A stretch of 64,000 nucleotides of DNA from JABWBD01 sp040768665 (GCA_040768665.1 JAXGMN010000010.1:248001-312000); one strand, 5' to 3'. Counted from the stretch's first letter, positions 43,898 to 51,110 are shown. The notes: generated by a model not told the origin, from the letters alone. Numbers and translations: made by a program.

Positions 43898-43936
43898 GCG
43901 CCCTCGACGGGATTTGAACCCGCGATTCTCCGCGTT
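43898..43936 (-). pseudogene. Truncated tRNA (3' part only)
   Basis: On the minus strand GCGGGTTCAAATCCCGT is a good T-arm followed by CGAGGGC as the acceptor 3' strand. The anticodon and D arms are missing: immediately to the right begins the half-palindrome at 43942-43971. The tRNA was evidently destroyed by recombination or insertion at this point. Confidence 0.65.
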
Positions 43937-43941
43937 CTTCA

Positions 43942-43971
43942 AATGTTTGGCTCGGAGCCAGTCCCCGTTTT
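43942..43971. repeat. Right half of a dispersed palindrome fused to the truncated tRNA
   Basis: TGTTTGGCTCGGAGCC followed by AGTCCCCGTTTT is the same, over 28 bases, as the right half of the copy at 11421-11497. No left arm (GGGGACAGGCAC) is nearby, so the element is incomplete here. Confidence 0.8.
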
Positions 43972-44017
43972 GTTAGGGCCTCTAAAGCTGTGCCGGATTG
44001 TCATCAAAGACCAAAGA

Positions 44018-44089
44018 GCACCGGGCGGGACTCGAAGTAAGCGTCGCCGCATTACGGGTGCGGTATCTTTGCCGCTGGACGACCAGTGC
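44018..44089 (-). tRNA. tRNA-Thr (CGT), T-stem destroyed
   Basis: Acceptor GCACTGG/CCGGTGC, D-arm and anticodon stem CCGCA/TGCGG with loop CCCGTAA (CGT) are good. The 3' T-stem strand is CCCGC, but the 5' strand reads CTTAC and cannot pair. Likely a decaying or non-functional tRNA. Confidence 0.65.
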
Positions 44090-44101
44090 GTTTCTCTCAG
44101 T

Positions 44102-44173
44102 GGGACCAGAGGGACTTGAACCCTCACCTGGCGGATTAAGAGTCGGCTGTGGTGCCGCTAGCACCTTGATCCC
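44102..44173 (-). tRNA. tRNA-Lys (CTT)
   Basis: Acceptor GGGATCA/TGGTCCC with one G-U, D-arm GTGC/GCAC, anticodon loop CTCTTAA gives CTT; its stem has one C-C mismatch. T-arm GAGGGTTCAAGTCCCTC. Confidence 0.82.
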
Positions 44174-44190
44174 GTTCCTCTCCTGCAAGT

Positions 44191-44261
44191 GGGCGCGGAG
44201 GGAGTCGAACCCTCGTCTGCGGCTTTTCAGGCCGCCGCTACACCATCTCAGCTACCGGCCC
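44191..44261 (-). tRNA. tRNA-Phe (GAA), two acceptor mismatches
   Basis: Anticodon stem GCGGC/GCCGC with loop CTGAAAA gives GAA; D-arm GCTGAGATGGTGTAGC and T-arm GAGGGTTCGACTCCCTC are good. Acceptor GGGCCGG/CGCGCCC has mismatches at the fifth and sixth pairs. First tRNA of the array in transcription order. Confidence 0.8.
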
Positions 44262-44263
44262 AA

Positions 44264-44302
44264 CAAAAAAACCCGGTGTCACAGGCACTTGTGACACCGG
44301 GT
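44264..44302 (-). terminator. Strong Rho-independent terminator at the head of the tRNA array
   Basis: A perfect 13-base stem (ACCCGGTGTCACA with TGTGACACCGGGT) and six-base loop; read on the minus strand it is followed by seven T. It ends three bases before the 5' end of tRNA-Phe. It would stop transcripts coming from the pilus genes at the right, so the array needs a promoter inside the hairpin region or further in. Confidence 0.85.
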
Positions 44303-44325
44303 TTCATGAAACCCATCGTGACGTA

Positions 44326-44425
44326 AGGTCAAGCGTCACAAGCGCAAAGGCTGCACGGGCAGGGTATTCGCCGGTTGACCGGCGCAACGCCCTGTGCATC
44401 GTGGTTCGCTTGCTATACTTGACCT
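44326..44425. other. Structured intergenic element, about 100 bases
   Basis: Nested inverted repeats: AGGTCAAG/CTTGACCT outermost, a symmetrical six-base internal loop, then AAGCG/CGCTT, then GCACGGGC/GCCC(T)GTGC, and a central CGCCGGT-TG-ACCGGCG. The 370-base gap 44303-44672 holds this and no gene that I recognise. It could be a small RNA, a recombination site or part of the array promoter. Confidence 0.5.
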
Positions 44426-44672
44426 AAACGAAGTCATTGTCCGTCTCGCAACTTCCGGTGCTCGCCCGACTGCAATCGTCGGTCTCCCTAGGTAATAGAT
44501 GCCGCCGGGGCTAAAAAGGTTCATTGGATTTTTCGTCGTCGCCACTCCACCAATGACATCGATACCGTTCGGTGGATTGAAATCCACCCTACAATTAGTG
44601 ACGAACTTAATGTTGAACGGCGCCTATGCGTGGTCCGGGATCCGCGCAGAGGGGAGGATTGCAGGCGCCGGG

Positions 44673-45968
44673 TTACGGTGCGCTGGGATACGGGAAGATC
44701 GTGTAGGGGTCTGTGGCGATGCGGACCAACTTCAACTCCGCGCCACAGCCGGCCCTTGCGGTTGACCTGGCGGCAACGCGGAACGGCCCGATCGGGCAGC
44801 CCAGAAACGACCCCAGCCAAGGCGTCACTTCGATATTGGCCTGGGCCCGCACGCCATACGTGCCGTTGCCCGGCCGGGTGATCGTGAAGGAGAACTGCTT
44901 GGATTGTCCGCGATTCAAAAAGGTCGATTTGGCGGCGTTGTGGACTCCCGGCCCATTGCCCAAAAGGATAAGCGGGTTTGCGCTGTCGCCGTTAAACTCC
45001 AAGGCCATGTAGAAATCGCTCGTATAGAAATGGCCACCGTCGTCACTGGTATTCACAACCGTAGGTCCCGCGGTTCCGTCCATCATGTCGGTATCGACTC
45101 CGAAACGAATCACATTGCCGGGCAACAGCGGCGTTGCGGGAACGACCTCCAGCGTTTTGTATCGGGTGTTGGGTGCCCCATCCGGATTCGTGGGGGTGAA
45201 GGTTGATGCAACGTATCCTACGCCGCCAGGACCCGAAAAGGGACCCCATCCTGACAGGGCGGCGCTACCGAGGTTGGTTTCGTTGGCTGGCGGTGTCCCG
45301 GTATCGACATCGAATCGTCCCAACCCCGTTCCACCGACACCCGCCAGGCCGTAAGTGATTTTCGTGATTGCCAGCGCCGGCAGGGTCGGTGGGTTGATGG
45401 GGGTAAAGTTCCAGTACTCCAGTTCAAACGTACCGGAAGTTCCATACGTGTCGTTCGCTTGAACCTTCCACGGAATGTCGACCTCGGCCTCAACCACCTC
45501 GGTCACCGTGCACGAAGGCTCGATGTCGTGGTCGAACGCGTAAGCGTTGTCCGCAACCCGCACCGGTTCGAAACTGACGGCACCGAAAATCAGATTTCCA
45601 TCGCCGCCGCCGTTCTGGTTGACGTCGTCGGTGCCGTAGTTCAAGTCGAGCACGACCGGCTGACCGTCCACCGTGTTGGCCGCCGCATACTGCATGGCCA
45701 CGGTCCGTGCGTCGAGCGTGTCGTTCGGATCGGTCGGATTCTTGGCCCAATAATCGGCGCCGGCCAGCGCCGCGGCTTCCAAGGCATTTTCCAACTCGGT
45801 CCGCGCCAGATAAAGGTGTGCGATCTCCACCACGCCGCAGAGGATCGTCACCAAAAGAGCGACGAACATCAGCGTCCACACCACAACCACGCCTCGCCGC
45901 CGGGCCAGGCTGGTGCGGGGCGATGCGCATCGGGACGACGGATCAGCCGACGGCAAACCGAGTTGCAT
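44673..45968 (-). CDS. TadG-like pilus assembly protein
   Basis: A 431-residue protein with an N-terminal membrane anchor RRGVVVVWTLMFVALLVTIL at about residues 24-45, followed by ARTELENALEAAALAGADYW, the pattern of TadE/TadG minor pseudopilins. The long C-terminal part is rich in Gly, Asn, Thr and beta strands and probably lies outside. It follows the TadE-like gene by 19 bases on the same strand. In Tad systems such proteins are minor pilus or envelope-spanning components. Confidence 0.8.
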   Translation of the reverse strand: MQLGLPSADPSSRCASPRTSLARRRGVVVVWTLMFVALLVTILCGVVEIAHLYLARTELENALEAAALAGADYWAKNPTDPNDTLDARTVAMQYAAANTVDGQPVVLDLNYGTDDVNQNGGGDGNLIFGAVSFEPVRVADNAYAFDHDIEPSCTVTEVVEAEVDIPWKVQANDTYGTSGTFELEYWNFTPINPPTLPALAITKITYGLAGVGGTGLGRFDVDTGTPPANETNLGSAALSGWGPFSGPGGVGYVASTFTPTNPDGAPNTRYKTLEVVPATPLLPGNVIRFGVDTDMMDGTAGPTVVNTSDDGGHFYTSDFYMALEFNGDSANPLILLGNGPGVHNAAKSTFLNRGQSKQFSFTITRPGNGTYGVRAQANIEVTPWLGSFLGCPIGPFRVAARSTARAGCGAELKLVRIATDPYTIFPYPSAP

Positions 45969-45987
45969 GAAACAGCCTCCGACCCAA

Positions 45988-46527
45988 TTACTCGTAATGC
46001 ATCGTCGTGCTTTCGCGAACGTGCCACGTCGAAATATCCAAACACCCGAACAGCGCCGTGTTCAGCAGGTTGGGCGTCAATTCCGTCGCCTCGGCACAGA
46101 CCGTGATGCGGACGAACTCTCCCGGCGGCAAGGGGGCCGGCAGCGGCGGCTCGGGAACCGTGCATGTTCCGGAAACGAGGGTAACCGTTCCGGCACCGAC
46201 GCCGACGTTATGCTGCAGGTAGACCTTGCACTGGGACATGCCCGCGCTCTGCATCTGCTGATCGATCACGTCGAGAATCGCACTCGGCACGGGGTCGCCG
46301 GGCGTGGTCGAAAGCGCTGCCGTCTCCGAGGCGAGTTCGGCGCCCACGCGGCTCGCCAGCGCCACCTGTTGCAGCCGCGTCACCAACTCGCCGAACTCGA
46401 CGATGGCCAACAGCCCGATCAGCCAGATGGGCAACGCGAGCAGCAACTCCAAAACGATCGCCCCACGGCAGTTCCGCAGACGATTCGCCCGGCTCGAATA
46501 CCGCGGTCGCGCTATAACGGACCCCAT
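45988..46527 (-). CDS. TadE-like pseudopilin 1
   Basis: A 179-residue protein: N-terminal basic segment, then RGAIVLELLLALPIWLIGLL at about residue 21, the TadE processing and membrane segment with Glu five residues after the Gly. Four cysteines follow in the exported part. Start at the ATG 46527 with AAAGGG upstream; the frame is open to 46656. Lies 92 bases after a sigma-54-like site and upstream of the TadG-like gene. Confidence 0.8.
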   Translation of the reverse strand: MGSVIARPRYSSRANRLRNCRGAIVLELLLALPIWLIGLLAIVEFGELVTRLQQVALASRVGAELASETAALSTTPGDPVPSAILDVIDQQMQSAGMSQCKVYLQHNVGVGAGTVTLVSGTCTVPEPPLPAPLPPGEFVRITVCAEATELTPNLLNTALFGCLDISTWHVRESTTMHYE

Positions 46528-46619
46528 ACCGCCGACCCTTTCCGACGTCGCGAGAGAACTACCAGACCAGATCTGTGCCGACACATTCCCTGCCGCGCAA
46601 GGTGTGACGCCAGCGATAG

Positions 46620-46635
46620 AGCAGATGCCATGCCG
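46620..46635 (-). promoter_or_regulatory. Sigma-54-like promoter of the TadE/TadG unit
   Basis: On the minus strand CGGCATGGCATCTGCT keeps GG and GC ten bases apart with the CA after GG, differing from consensus at three other positions. About 93 bases before the TadE start. Confidence 0.45.
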
Positions 46636-46659
46636 GTCGAGCCTCCGCGGCGCCAAATG

Positions 46660-46847
46660 ATACGGTGAATATGGCCTTCGGCCAAAAAAGACCTTGTTTT
46701 GCTTCCATGTCCCTGGGGAACGACCCCAGGCTACGGTGATTGGAGGCCTTCGGCCAAGGTTTGTTCCCGTGTCTATCTATGGAACGAGGAAACTGCCCGC
46801 CAACCTGGGGAACGACCCCAGGCTACGGTGATAAGAGGCCTTCGGCC
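46660..46847. repeat. Repeated double-hairpin unit, 2.5 copies
   Basis: A unit CCTGGGG-AACGA-CCCCAGG, then CTACGGTGAT, then GGCC-TTC-GGCC occurs at 46712-46755 and 46804-46847; the second half alone (TACGGTGAATATGGCCTTCG onward) occurs at 46660-46685. It occupies the 790-base divergent gap 46528-47320 between two pseudopilin units; the remainder of that gap holds the two sigma-54-like sites and no other gene I can support. Confidence 0.75.
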
Positions 46848-47095
46848 AAGAAGAAAACGCCCCACTTTGCGGAACAAAACTCGAAGCCAAATAGGCGAAT
46901 GAAATCCCCATGTTTTCACATCCCCACCCCAGTGGTTTTGGGATAGGCTTTAATTCAGTTAGCGCTTCCATCCGGTAACAGTCCGTTTCCTGGCAGCAAC
47001 AGCAATTCGCCTTCCATCTTCTTCCAGAAATGCATCTTGTGCCGGCGAGCGCGGCCACGACCTGTCAGAAGTCGAATCCCCCTGCTTTCACTCTG

Positions 47096-47111
47096 CGGCA
47101 TGCGAAATGCA
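47096..47111 (+). promoter_or_regulatory. Sigma-54-like promoter before TadE-like gene 2
   Basis: CGGCATGCGAAATGCA, GG-N10-GC spacing. Fifteen of sixteen bases equal the site at 50020 before the first Flp pilin. 210 bases before the coding start. Confidence 0.5.
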
Positions 47112-47320
47112 GGTGAAGTTCGCGGCATTGTCGGCCCGGCTGACCGCATTGTGCCGGACGATGCGCCGTCGTGCAGGACATGCCGGCATCCCGGCTGATG
47201 AAACCCAGACGACCTGATGCTCCCGTGCCGGCCCCGAAGACGATACCGTCTCAACAATCCGTCGTTGCCGAACGGCATGTGCGGGGGACCAAGAGGGCAC
47301 GCCATCCAAGGATCGAACGC

Positions 47321-47812
47321 ATGCGACGAACACCGTGCGGGAAACGACGCCGGGGCGCCCAGGTCCTCGAGTTGCTGATGGTCTCCCCGATCTTCCTGAT
47401 CGCCTTGGTGGCAAGCGTCGAGTATTTGCCGCTGCTCATCACCCAGTCCACCATTACCCAGGCAGCGATCGTCGGGGCACGCGAGGCGGGAAAAGGGGCC
47501 GACGCCGAGTGGGTGGCCGTGGCGGCCAACGAGGTTCTCGAGGCAATCGACATCGAGATTATGGATACACTCGGCTCCGGCATGAAAGTCGTCGTCGAGG
47601 ACGGGGCCGTCGTCACCTCATGGGGCGATCCCAGTCTGGCGGTCCCGCTCGATCCCCCGTCGGTCGATGTGGGGAATGTGCGCGTTACCGTCTGCATCCT
47701 CTTCAGCGCGCTGAAGACCAGCGGCAACCCGGTCCTCAGCCCCTACAACGTCTTCGGCTATATGTTCACCGGCGATCGGTTCCAGATTCGAGCGCTGGTC
47801 CGCAAAGAATGA
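47321..47812 (+). CDS. TadE-like pseudopilin 2
   Basis: A 163-residue protein with RRRGAQVLELLMVSPIFLIA at residues 9-28, the TadE-type processing and membrane segment (Glu +5 after Gly), and an exported domain ending GDRFQIRALVRKE. Start at the ATG with AAGGA upstream; the open frame begins at 47171. It is transcribed away from the TadE/TadG pair. A run of nine T follows 17 bases after its stop. Confidence 0.78.
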   Translation: MRRTPCGKRRRGAQVLELLMVSPIFLIALVASVEYLPLLITQSTITQAAIVGAREAGKGADAEWVAVAANEVLEAIDIEIMDTLGSGMKVVVEDGAVVTSWGDPSLAVPLDPPSVDVGNVRVTVCILFSALKTSGNPVLSPYNVFGYMFTGDRFQIRALVRKE

Positions 47813-47971
47813 CCGGAAGTAGAGTAGACCTTTTTTTTTCACTTGCACCAACGTAATGCTCCTTTAGCGAGTCTGTTTGTGCCAAACGCCCTAGGCGCAG
47901 CGCAACGAAATGCCGCGGCGGATGACTTGCCCGCGAAACAAGGCGTTTTCGTGGTCGTTTTTCCGGTTTTT

Positions 47972-47991
47972 GAAGTTTTTTTGGAAACTTC
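47972..47991. promoter_or_regulatory. GAAGTTT-N6-AAACTTC inverted repeat
   Basis: A perfect 7-base inverted repeat in the 370-base gap before the sigma-54 activator gene. The gap is T-rich (several runs of T) and probably carries the activator promoter. No sigma-54 site of correct spacing was found here. Confidence 0.4.
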
Positions 47992-48185
47992 TTGCATCGA
48001 TGGAATCGCGTGCTTAGACTGAAGAACTGGTGAGCACTCGCCGTGGAAACCCAAACGCCGAAAGCGCGACGACCAATTCGTGTTTCACCGATTCTTTTTT
48101 TCGTGGATTCCGGGGTTTTCCGGAATGAGACGTTTCAGGGTTCGTCGCAGATTACAGACGTTTCGCGAGTCTTAAGTAGCAACCG

Positions 48186-49652
48186 ATGATTTTCACTCTG
48201 CGGACGCAGTCGGGGGCCGGGCTGCCGGGGTCGACGTTGCTGGTGAGCAACGATCGCCCGTTTGCCGAGCAACTGCGGTCGATCCTTGAGGAAGATCACT
48301 GCCGACAGGTCGACGTCGTCGCATCGATCCGCGACGCCATGGACGTCCTTCGGCAGGGGCTTCCCGAAATGGTGTTTCTCGACTGCCGCGTGATCAGGCC
48401 CGGGGAGGAACTGGCAGGACTGGCTGAGCGAATTCGCGGCCGCGGCAAGCACCCCGTTCCGCTGATCGCGGTCTCCGAATCGGGCTACGTCTGCGACTGG
48501 GCGGCCGTCCCTGACTTGATCTTCAGTGGCCACGTACAACTCCCCTTGGATCGGGGCCAGTTGTTTCGGCTTCTCGAGGAGCAACAGGCGAAATCCCTTC
48601 CCGAAGCCGCCGCGTCGGCCGGCGCGCCGAAAGTCGTCCGCGGAAAGACGATCGTATACAAGACGAGCACGCCCGAAATGTTCCCCATGCTCGACGACCT
48701 GGTCATGATGGCCGGCCACGATGTGACCGTGCTATTGACCGGCGAGACGGGCACCGGCAAGACGACGATCGCCAGGTTGATCCACGAACTCTCACCCCGG
48801 CACGGCTCGAGACTGCTCACGATCGCCTGCGGGGCCATTCCCCGGGAGTTGATCGAGAGCGAGCTTTTCGGCCACCTCAAAGGCGCGTTTACCAGTGCCG
48901 ATCGGGCCAAGCTCGGCAAGTTCGACGCCGTTCAAGACGGTACGCTCCTGTTGGATGAGATCGACGTCCTCGGTCCCGCGCAGCAGACCAAGCTGCTCCG
49001 CGTGATCGAGACGGGGGAGTTCGAGCCGGTCGGCGGCAACGAGACCCACCACTCCAAGGCGAGGATCATCGCGGCCTCCAACGTCGATCTGCGTCAGCTC
49101 ATGCAACACAACGAGTTCCGCGCCGACCTTTACTATCGGTTAAACACCCTCGAGCTCCACATTCCTCCGCTGCGTCGTCGGCCCCGCGATATCGTCCCTC
49201 TCGCCCTCGACTTTGTCGAGGAGTTCTGCTCGGCCCACGACGTGCGGATCCGGCACGTCCACCCCGACTTTCTCCACTGTCTGACGCGTTACGAGTGGCC
49301 CGGCAATGTTCGCGAGCTGAAGAACCACGTCCGCCGCGCCGTATTGTTCTGCCGCACCGGGGTGTTGACGCCCGATCTCTTGGCTCCCCACTTCCGCGAG
49401 GCCCTCGACGGATCGACGGCGGAGCGGTCGCAGACGCAACAAGCCGCGACCGCGGCAAGCACCGCCACGACGATCGCCGAGCGGATCGCCGGGCAGGAGC
49501 GCGAGATCCTGGAGCAAACCCTGCGCGAGCACGACCAGAACCGCACGGCAACCGCGCGCGCCCTGGGCCTCAGCCGCGTCGGCCTTTACAAGAAGATGAA
49601 ACGGCTCGGCATGATCGGCCTGCCCGCCCGTTCGGCCGACGAGTGCGACTGA
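48186..49652 (+). CDS. NtrC-family sigma-54-dependent transcription activator
   Basis: A 488-residue bacterial enhancer-binding protein. Residues 15-130 form a degenerate receiver (TLLVSNDRP, FLDCRV with a possible phospho-Asp). The AAA+ domain has Walker A GETGTGKTTIAR (about 184), the sigma-54 contact loop GAFTSA in place of the canonical GAFTGA (about 236), Walker B GTLLLDEID and an arginine-finger region FRADLYYRLN. A Fis-type helix-turn-helix ends it (NRTATARALGLSRVGLYKKM). It lies between pseudopilin and pilin units that carry sigma-54-like promoters, so it is the likely regulator of this pilus. Confidence 0.92.
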   Translation: MIFTLRTQSGAGLPGSTLLVSNDRPFAEQLRSILEEDHCRQVDVVASIRDAMDVLRQGLPEMVFLDCRVIRPGEELAGLAERIRGRGKHPVPLIAVSESGYVCDWAAVPDLIFSGHVQLPLDRGQLFRLLEEQQAKSLPEAAASAGAPKVVRGKTIVYKTSTPEMFPMLDDLVMMAGHDVTVLLTGETGTGKTTIARLIHELSPRHGSRLLTIACGAIPRELIESELFGHLKGAFTSADRAKLGKFDAVQDGTLLLDEIDVLGPAQQTKLLRVIETGEFEPVGGNETHHSKARIIAASNVDLRQLMQHNEFRADLYYRLNTLELHIPPLRRRPRDIVPLALDFVEEFCSAHDVRIRHVHPDFLHCLTRYEWPGNVRELKNHVRRAVLFCRTGVLTPDLLAPHFREALDGSTAERSQTQQAATAASTATTIAERIAGQEREILEQTLREHDQNRTATARALGLSRVGLYKKMKRLGMIGLPARSADECD

Positions 49653-49799
49653 CCGTTTCCACTTCGGCGGTTAGCGCGCACCACAGCGTTAACCATCTGT
49701 TCCCGCCGGTTAGCGCCCTGAGTGTCGGCGGGCTACCCCGTGGGCCACGATTTTGCGGCCATTTACGGTGCGGACCGGGGCTGGTCGATCTTCGGCTAA

Positions 49800-49931
49800 C
49801 CCGGATTATTCACCACCGCGTCAAACTGGGCGCAGACTGCGCCACACGAAGTGCGAAGCGCAAGCGAGGGCAACTCGTTGTGCAGCCATCGCTTGCGCTT
49901 CGGGTTCGTACGTGGTGGTGAATAATCCGGG
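49800..49931. repeat. MITE-like element with nested inverted repeats
   Basis: Ends CCCGGATTATTCACCACC and GGTGGTGAATAATCCGGG pair perfectly; inside them GAAGCGCAAGCGA and TCGCTTGCGCTTC pair over 13 bases. About 132 bases long, no open frame of note. It lies in the 500-base gap between the activator and the first pilin gene, whose remainder contains GC-rich sequence with GTTAGCG-type motifs. Confidence 0.8.
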
Positions 49932-50019
49932 CTAACGGTCGCGTCGTGCTCAGCCGGTGAGCATCCCCGCGGCGCTCACCCCGCTCTCGGCCGCGGAGTG
50001 CACGAACTACACGCGAGTA

Positions 50020-50035
50020 CGGCACGCGAAATGCA
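50020..50035 (+). promoter_or_regulatory. Sigma-54-like promoter of the Flp pilin unit
   Basis: CGGCACGCGAAATGCA: GGCACG matches fully, GC of the -12 element is ten bases after GG. 120 bases before the first pilin. Shares 15 of 16 bases with 47096. Confidence 0.6.
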
Positions 50036-50154
50036 ATGCCTTCCGCCACGTGACCCCCGGCACCGTGCCGGACGGCATGGTCGGAGACCACAACTGCAGT
50101 CGCCGGCAGCGCGGTAGAAGCCCGGCGAGAGACCCCGCGAGGAGGCAACCTGCA

Positions 50155-50358
50155 ATGTATTCCCTGGCGTTTCGTCTTGCCCGTCTGTCGCGGAAGCTGT
50201 GGACCCAGCGCCGCGGCGGCGTTTTCGTCGAGTACATTTTGCTGTTGACGATCGTCGGCATCGGGGCCATCGTCGGCCTCGCCGTGCTCCGCGACGCCAT
50301 GATCGACGAGCTCGTCCAGCTCGCCGATGCGATCAGCCAGATCATCATCACTCCCTGA
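50155..50358 (+). CDS. Flp-type pilin
   Basis: A 67-residue type IVb prepilin. After a basic leader RLSRKLWTQRRG comes the processing motif G-GVFVEY (Glu-Tyr at +4/+5), then the hydrophobic helix ILLLTIVGIGAIVGLAVLRD. Length and motif are those of Flp major pilins. GAGGAGG stands ideally before the ATG. The leader would be cut by the CpaA-type peptidase at 52176. First gene of the pilin run; 34 bases separate it from the next. Confidence 0.9.
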   Translation: MYSLAFRLARLSRKLWTQRRGGVFVEYILLLTIVGIGAIVGLAVLRDAMIDELVQLADAISQIIITP

Positions 50359-50392
50359 AGCTCTGTCTCCTAGCCACAAAGAGATCCCTCCC

Positions 50393-50743
50393 ATGACTCT
50401 CAAAAGACTGTGGTGCGACGAGTCGGCCATGATCAACAGCGCCGAGATCATTCTGATCACCACGATCCTCGGACTGGGGATCATCGTCGGCGTGGTGGTG
50501 CTCCGCAACCAGGTCGTTCAAGAGCTCAGCGACGTCGCCACCGCCGTCGGGGCCCTGGACCAGGGCTACGAATATCAGGGCCGGACGATCACCATCGGCA
50601 CCCGAACCTACAGCGTGGCGGGCAGCGACTACGACGACGAGCTCGACCCGCTCGATTACGACCCGGGCGACCCCACGGCCCATCTGATCGACATTACGAG
50701 CCCGGGGCCGACCCTCAGCAACGACACCCCCGGTGAAGACTGA
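50393..50743 (+). CDS. Flp-like pilin with acidic tail 1
   Basis: A 116-residue protein: short leader LKRLWCDESA, hydrophobic helix SAEIILITTILGLGIIVGVV, VLRNQVVQEL as in the other pilins here, then a 60-residue Asp/Gly/Pro/Thr-rich tail. The Glu-Tyr of canonical Flp is replaced by SAE-I. Probably a minor or specialised pilin cotranscribed with the Flp gene. The tail has no known domain. Confidence 0.78.
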   Translation: MTLKRLWCDESAMINSAEIILITTILGLGIIVGVVVLRNQVVQELSDVATAVGALDQGYEYQGRTITIGTRTYSVAGSDYDDELDPLDYDPGDPTAHLIDITSPGPTLSNDTPGED

Positions 50744-50789
50744 GACCCTGCCCGGCAACCCGATGACGAGCAACCTGCGGGAGACTGTC

Positions 50790-51110
50790 ATGACCCTTTG
50801 GCGGAGACTTTGGCGCGACGATCGGGGCGAACTGGCAGCCCTCGGTGTGATTCTTCTCTACACGGTGCTTTGCATCGGGGCCATTGCCGGGCTGGTTGTC
50901 TTGCGCAATCAGATCGTCCAGGAATTCGGGGACCTTGCCGTGTCGTTGAGAAACCTGGACCAATCGTTCTCCTTCGTCATTTGTGGCACGACCCACGAGT
51001 ATGAAGACACCGAAACCGGCGAACTTCTCGACCTCTCCGGCCAGTCGCCGGCCGGCATCGACATCGGCGTGGCGCCGGCCAATCCCAACACCACGCCCGG
51101 CGAGAACTGA
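50790..51110 (+). CDS. Flp-like pilin with acidic tail 2
   Basis: A 106-residue relative of its neighbours: leader TLWRRLWRDDRGE, helix LGVILLYTVLCIGAIAGLVV, VLRNQIVQEFGDL, then a tail rich in Asp, Glu, Thr and Pro ending NTTPGEN. It lacks the Glu-Tyr processing pair but keeps the Arg-rich leader. Start at the ATG with GGGAG upstream (a longer frame begins at 50733). 46 bases after the preceding pilin gene. Confidence 0.75.
   Translation: MTLWRRLWRDDRGELAALGVILLYTVLCIGAIAGLVVLRNQIVQEFGDLAVSLRNLDQSFSFVICGTTHEYEDTETGELLDLSGQSPAGIDIGVAPANPNTTPGEN

Noticed and set aside
44326..44425. Integron attC site
   Set aside because: The nested inverted repeats look attC-like in size, but neither the RYYYAAC nor the GTTRRRY core box is present at the right places and no cassette or integrase is nearby.
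46660..46847. CRISPR array
   Set aside because: Only two and a half repeats with one 48-base interval, internally palindromic units and no cas genes; it is a hairpin repeat, not CRISPR.
47978..47995. Sigma-54 promoter before the activator gene (TTGGAAACTTCTTGCA)
   Set aside because: GG and GC are nine bases apart, not ten; sigma-54 does not tolerate altered spacing well. The inverted repeat at the same place explains part of the sequence.
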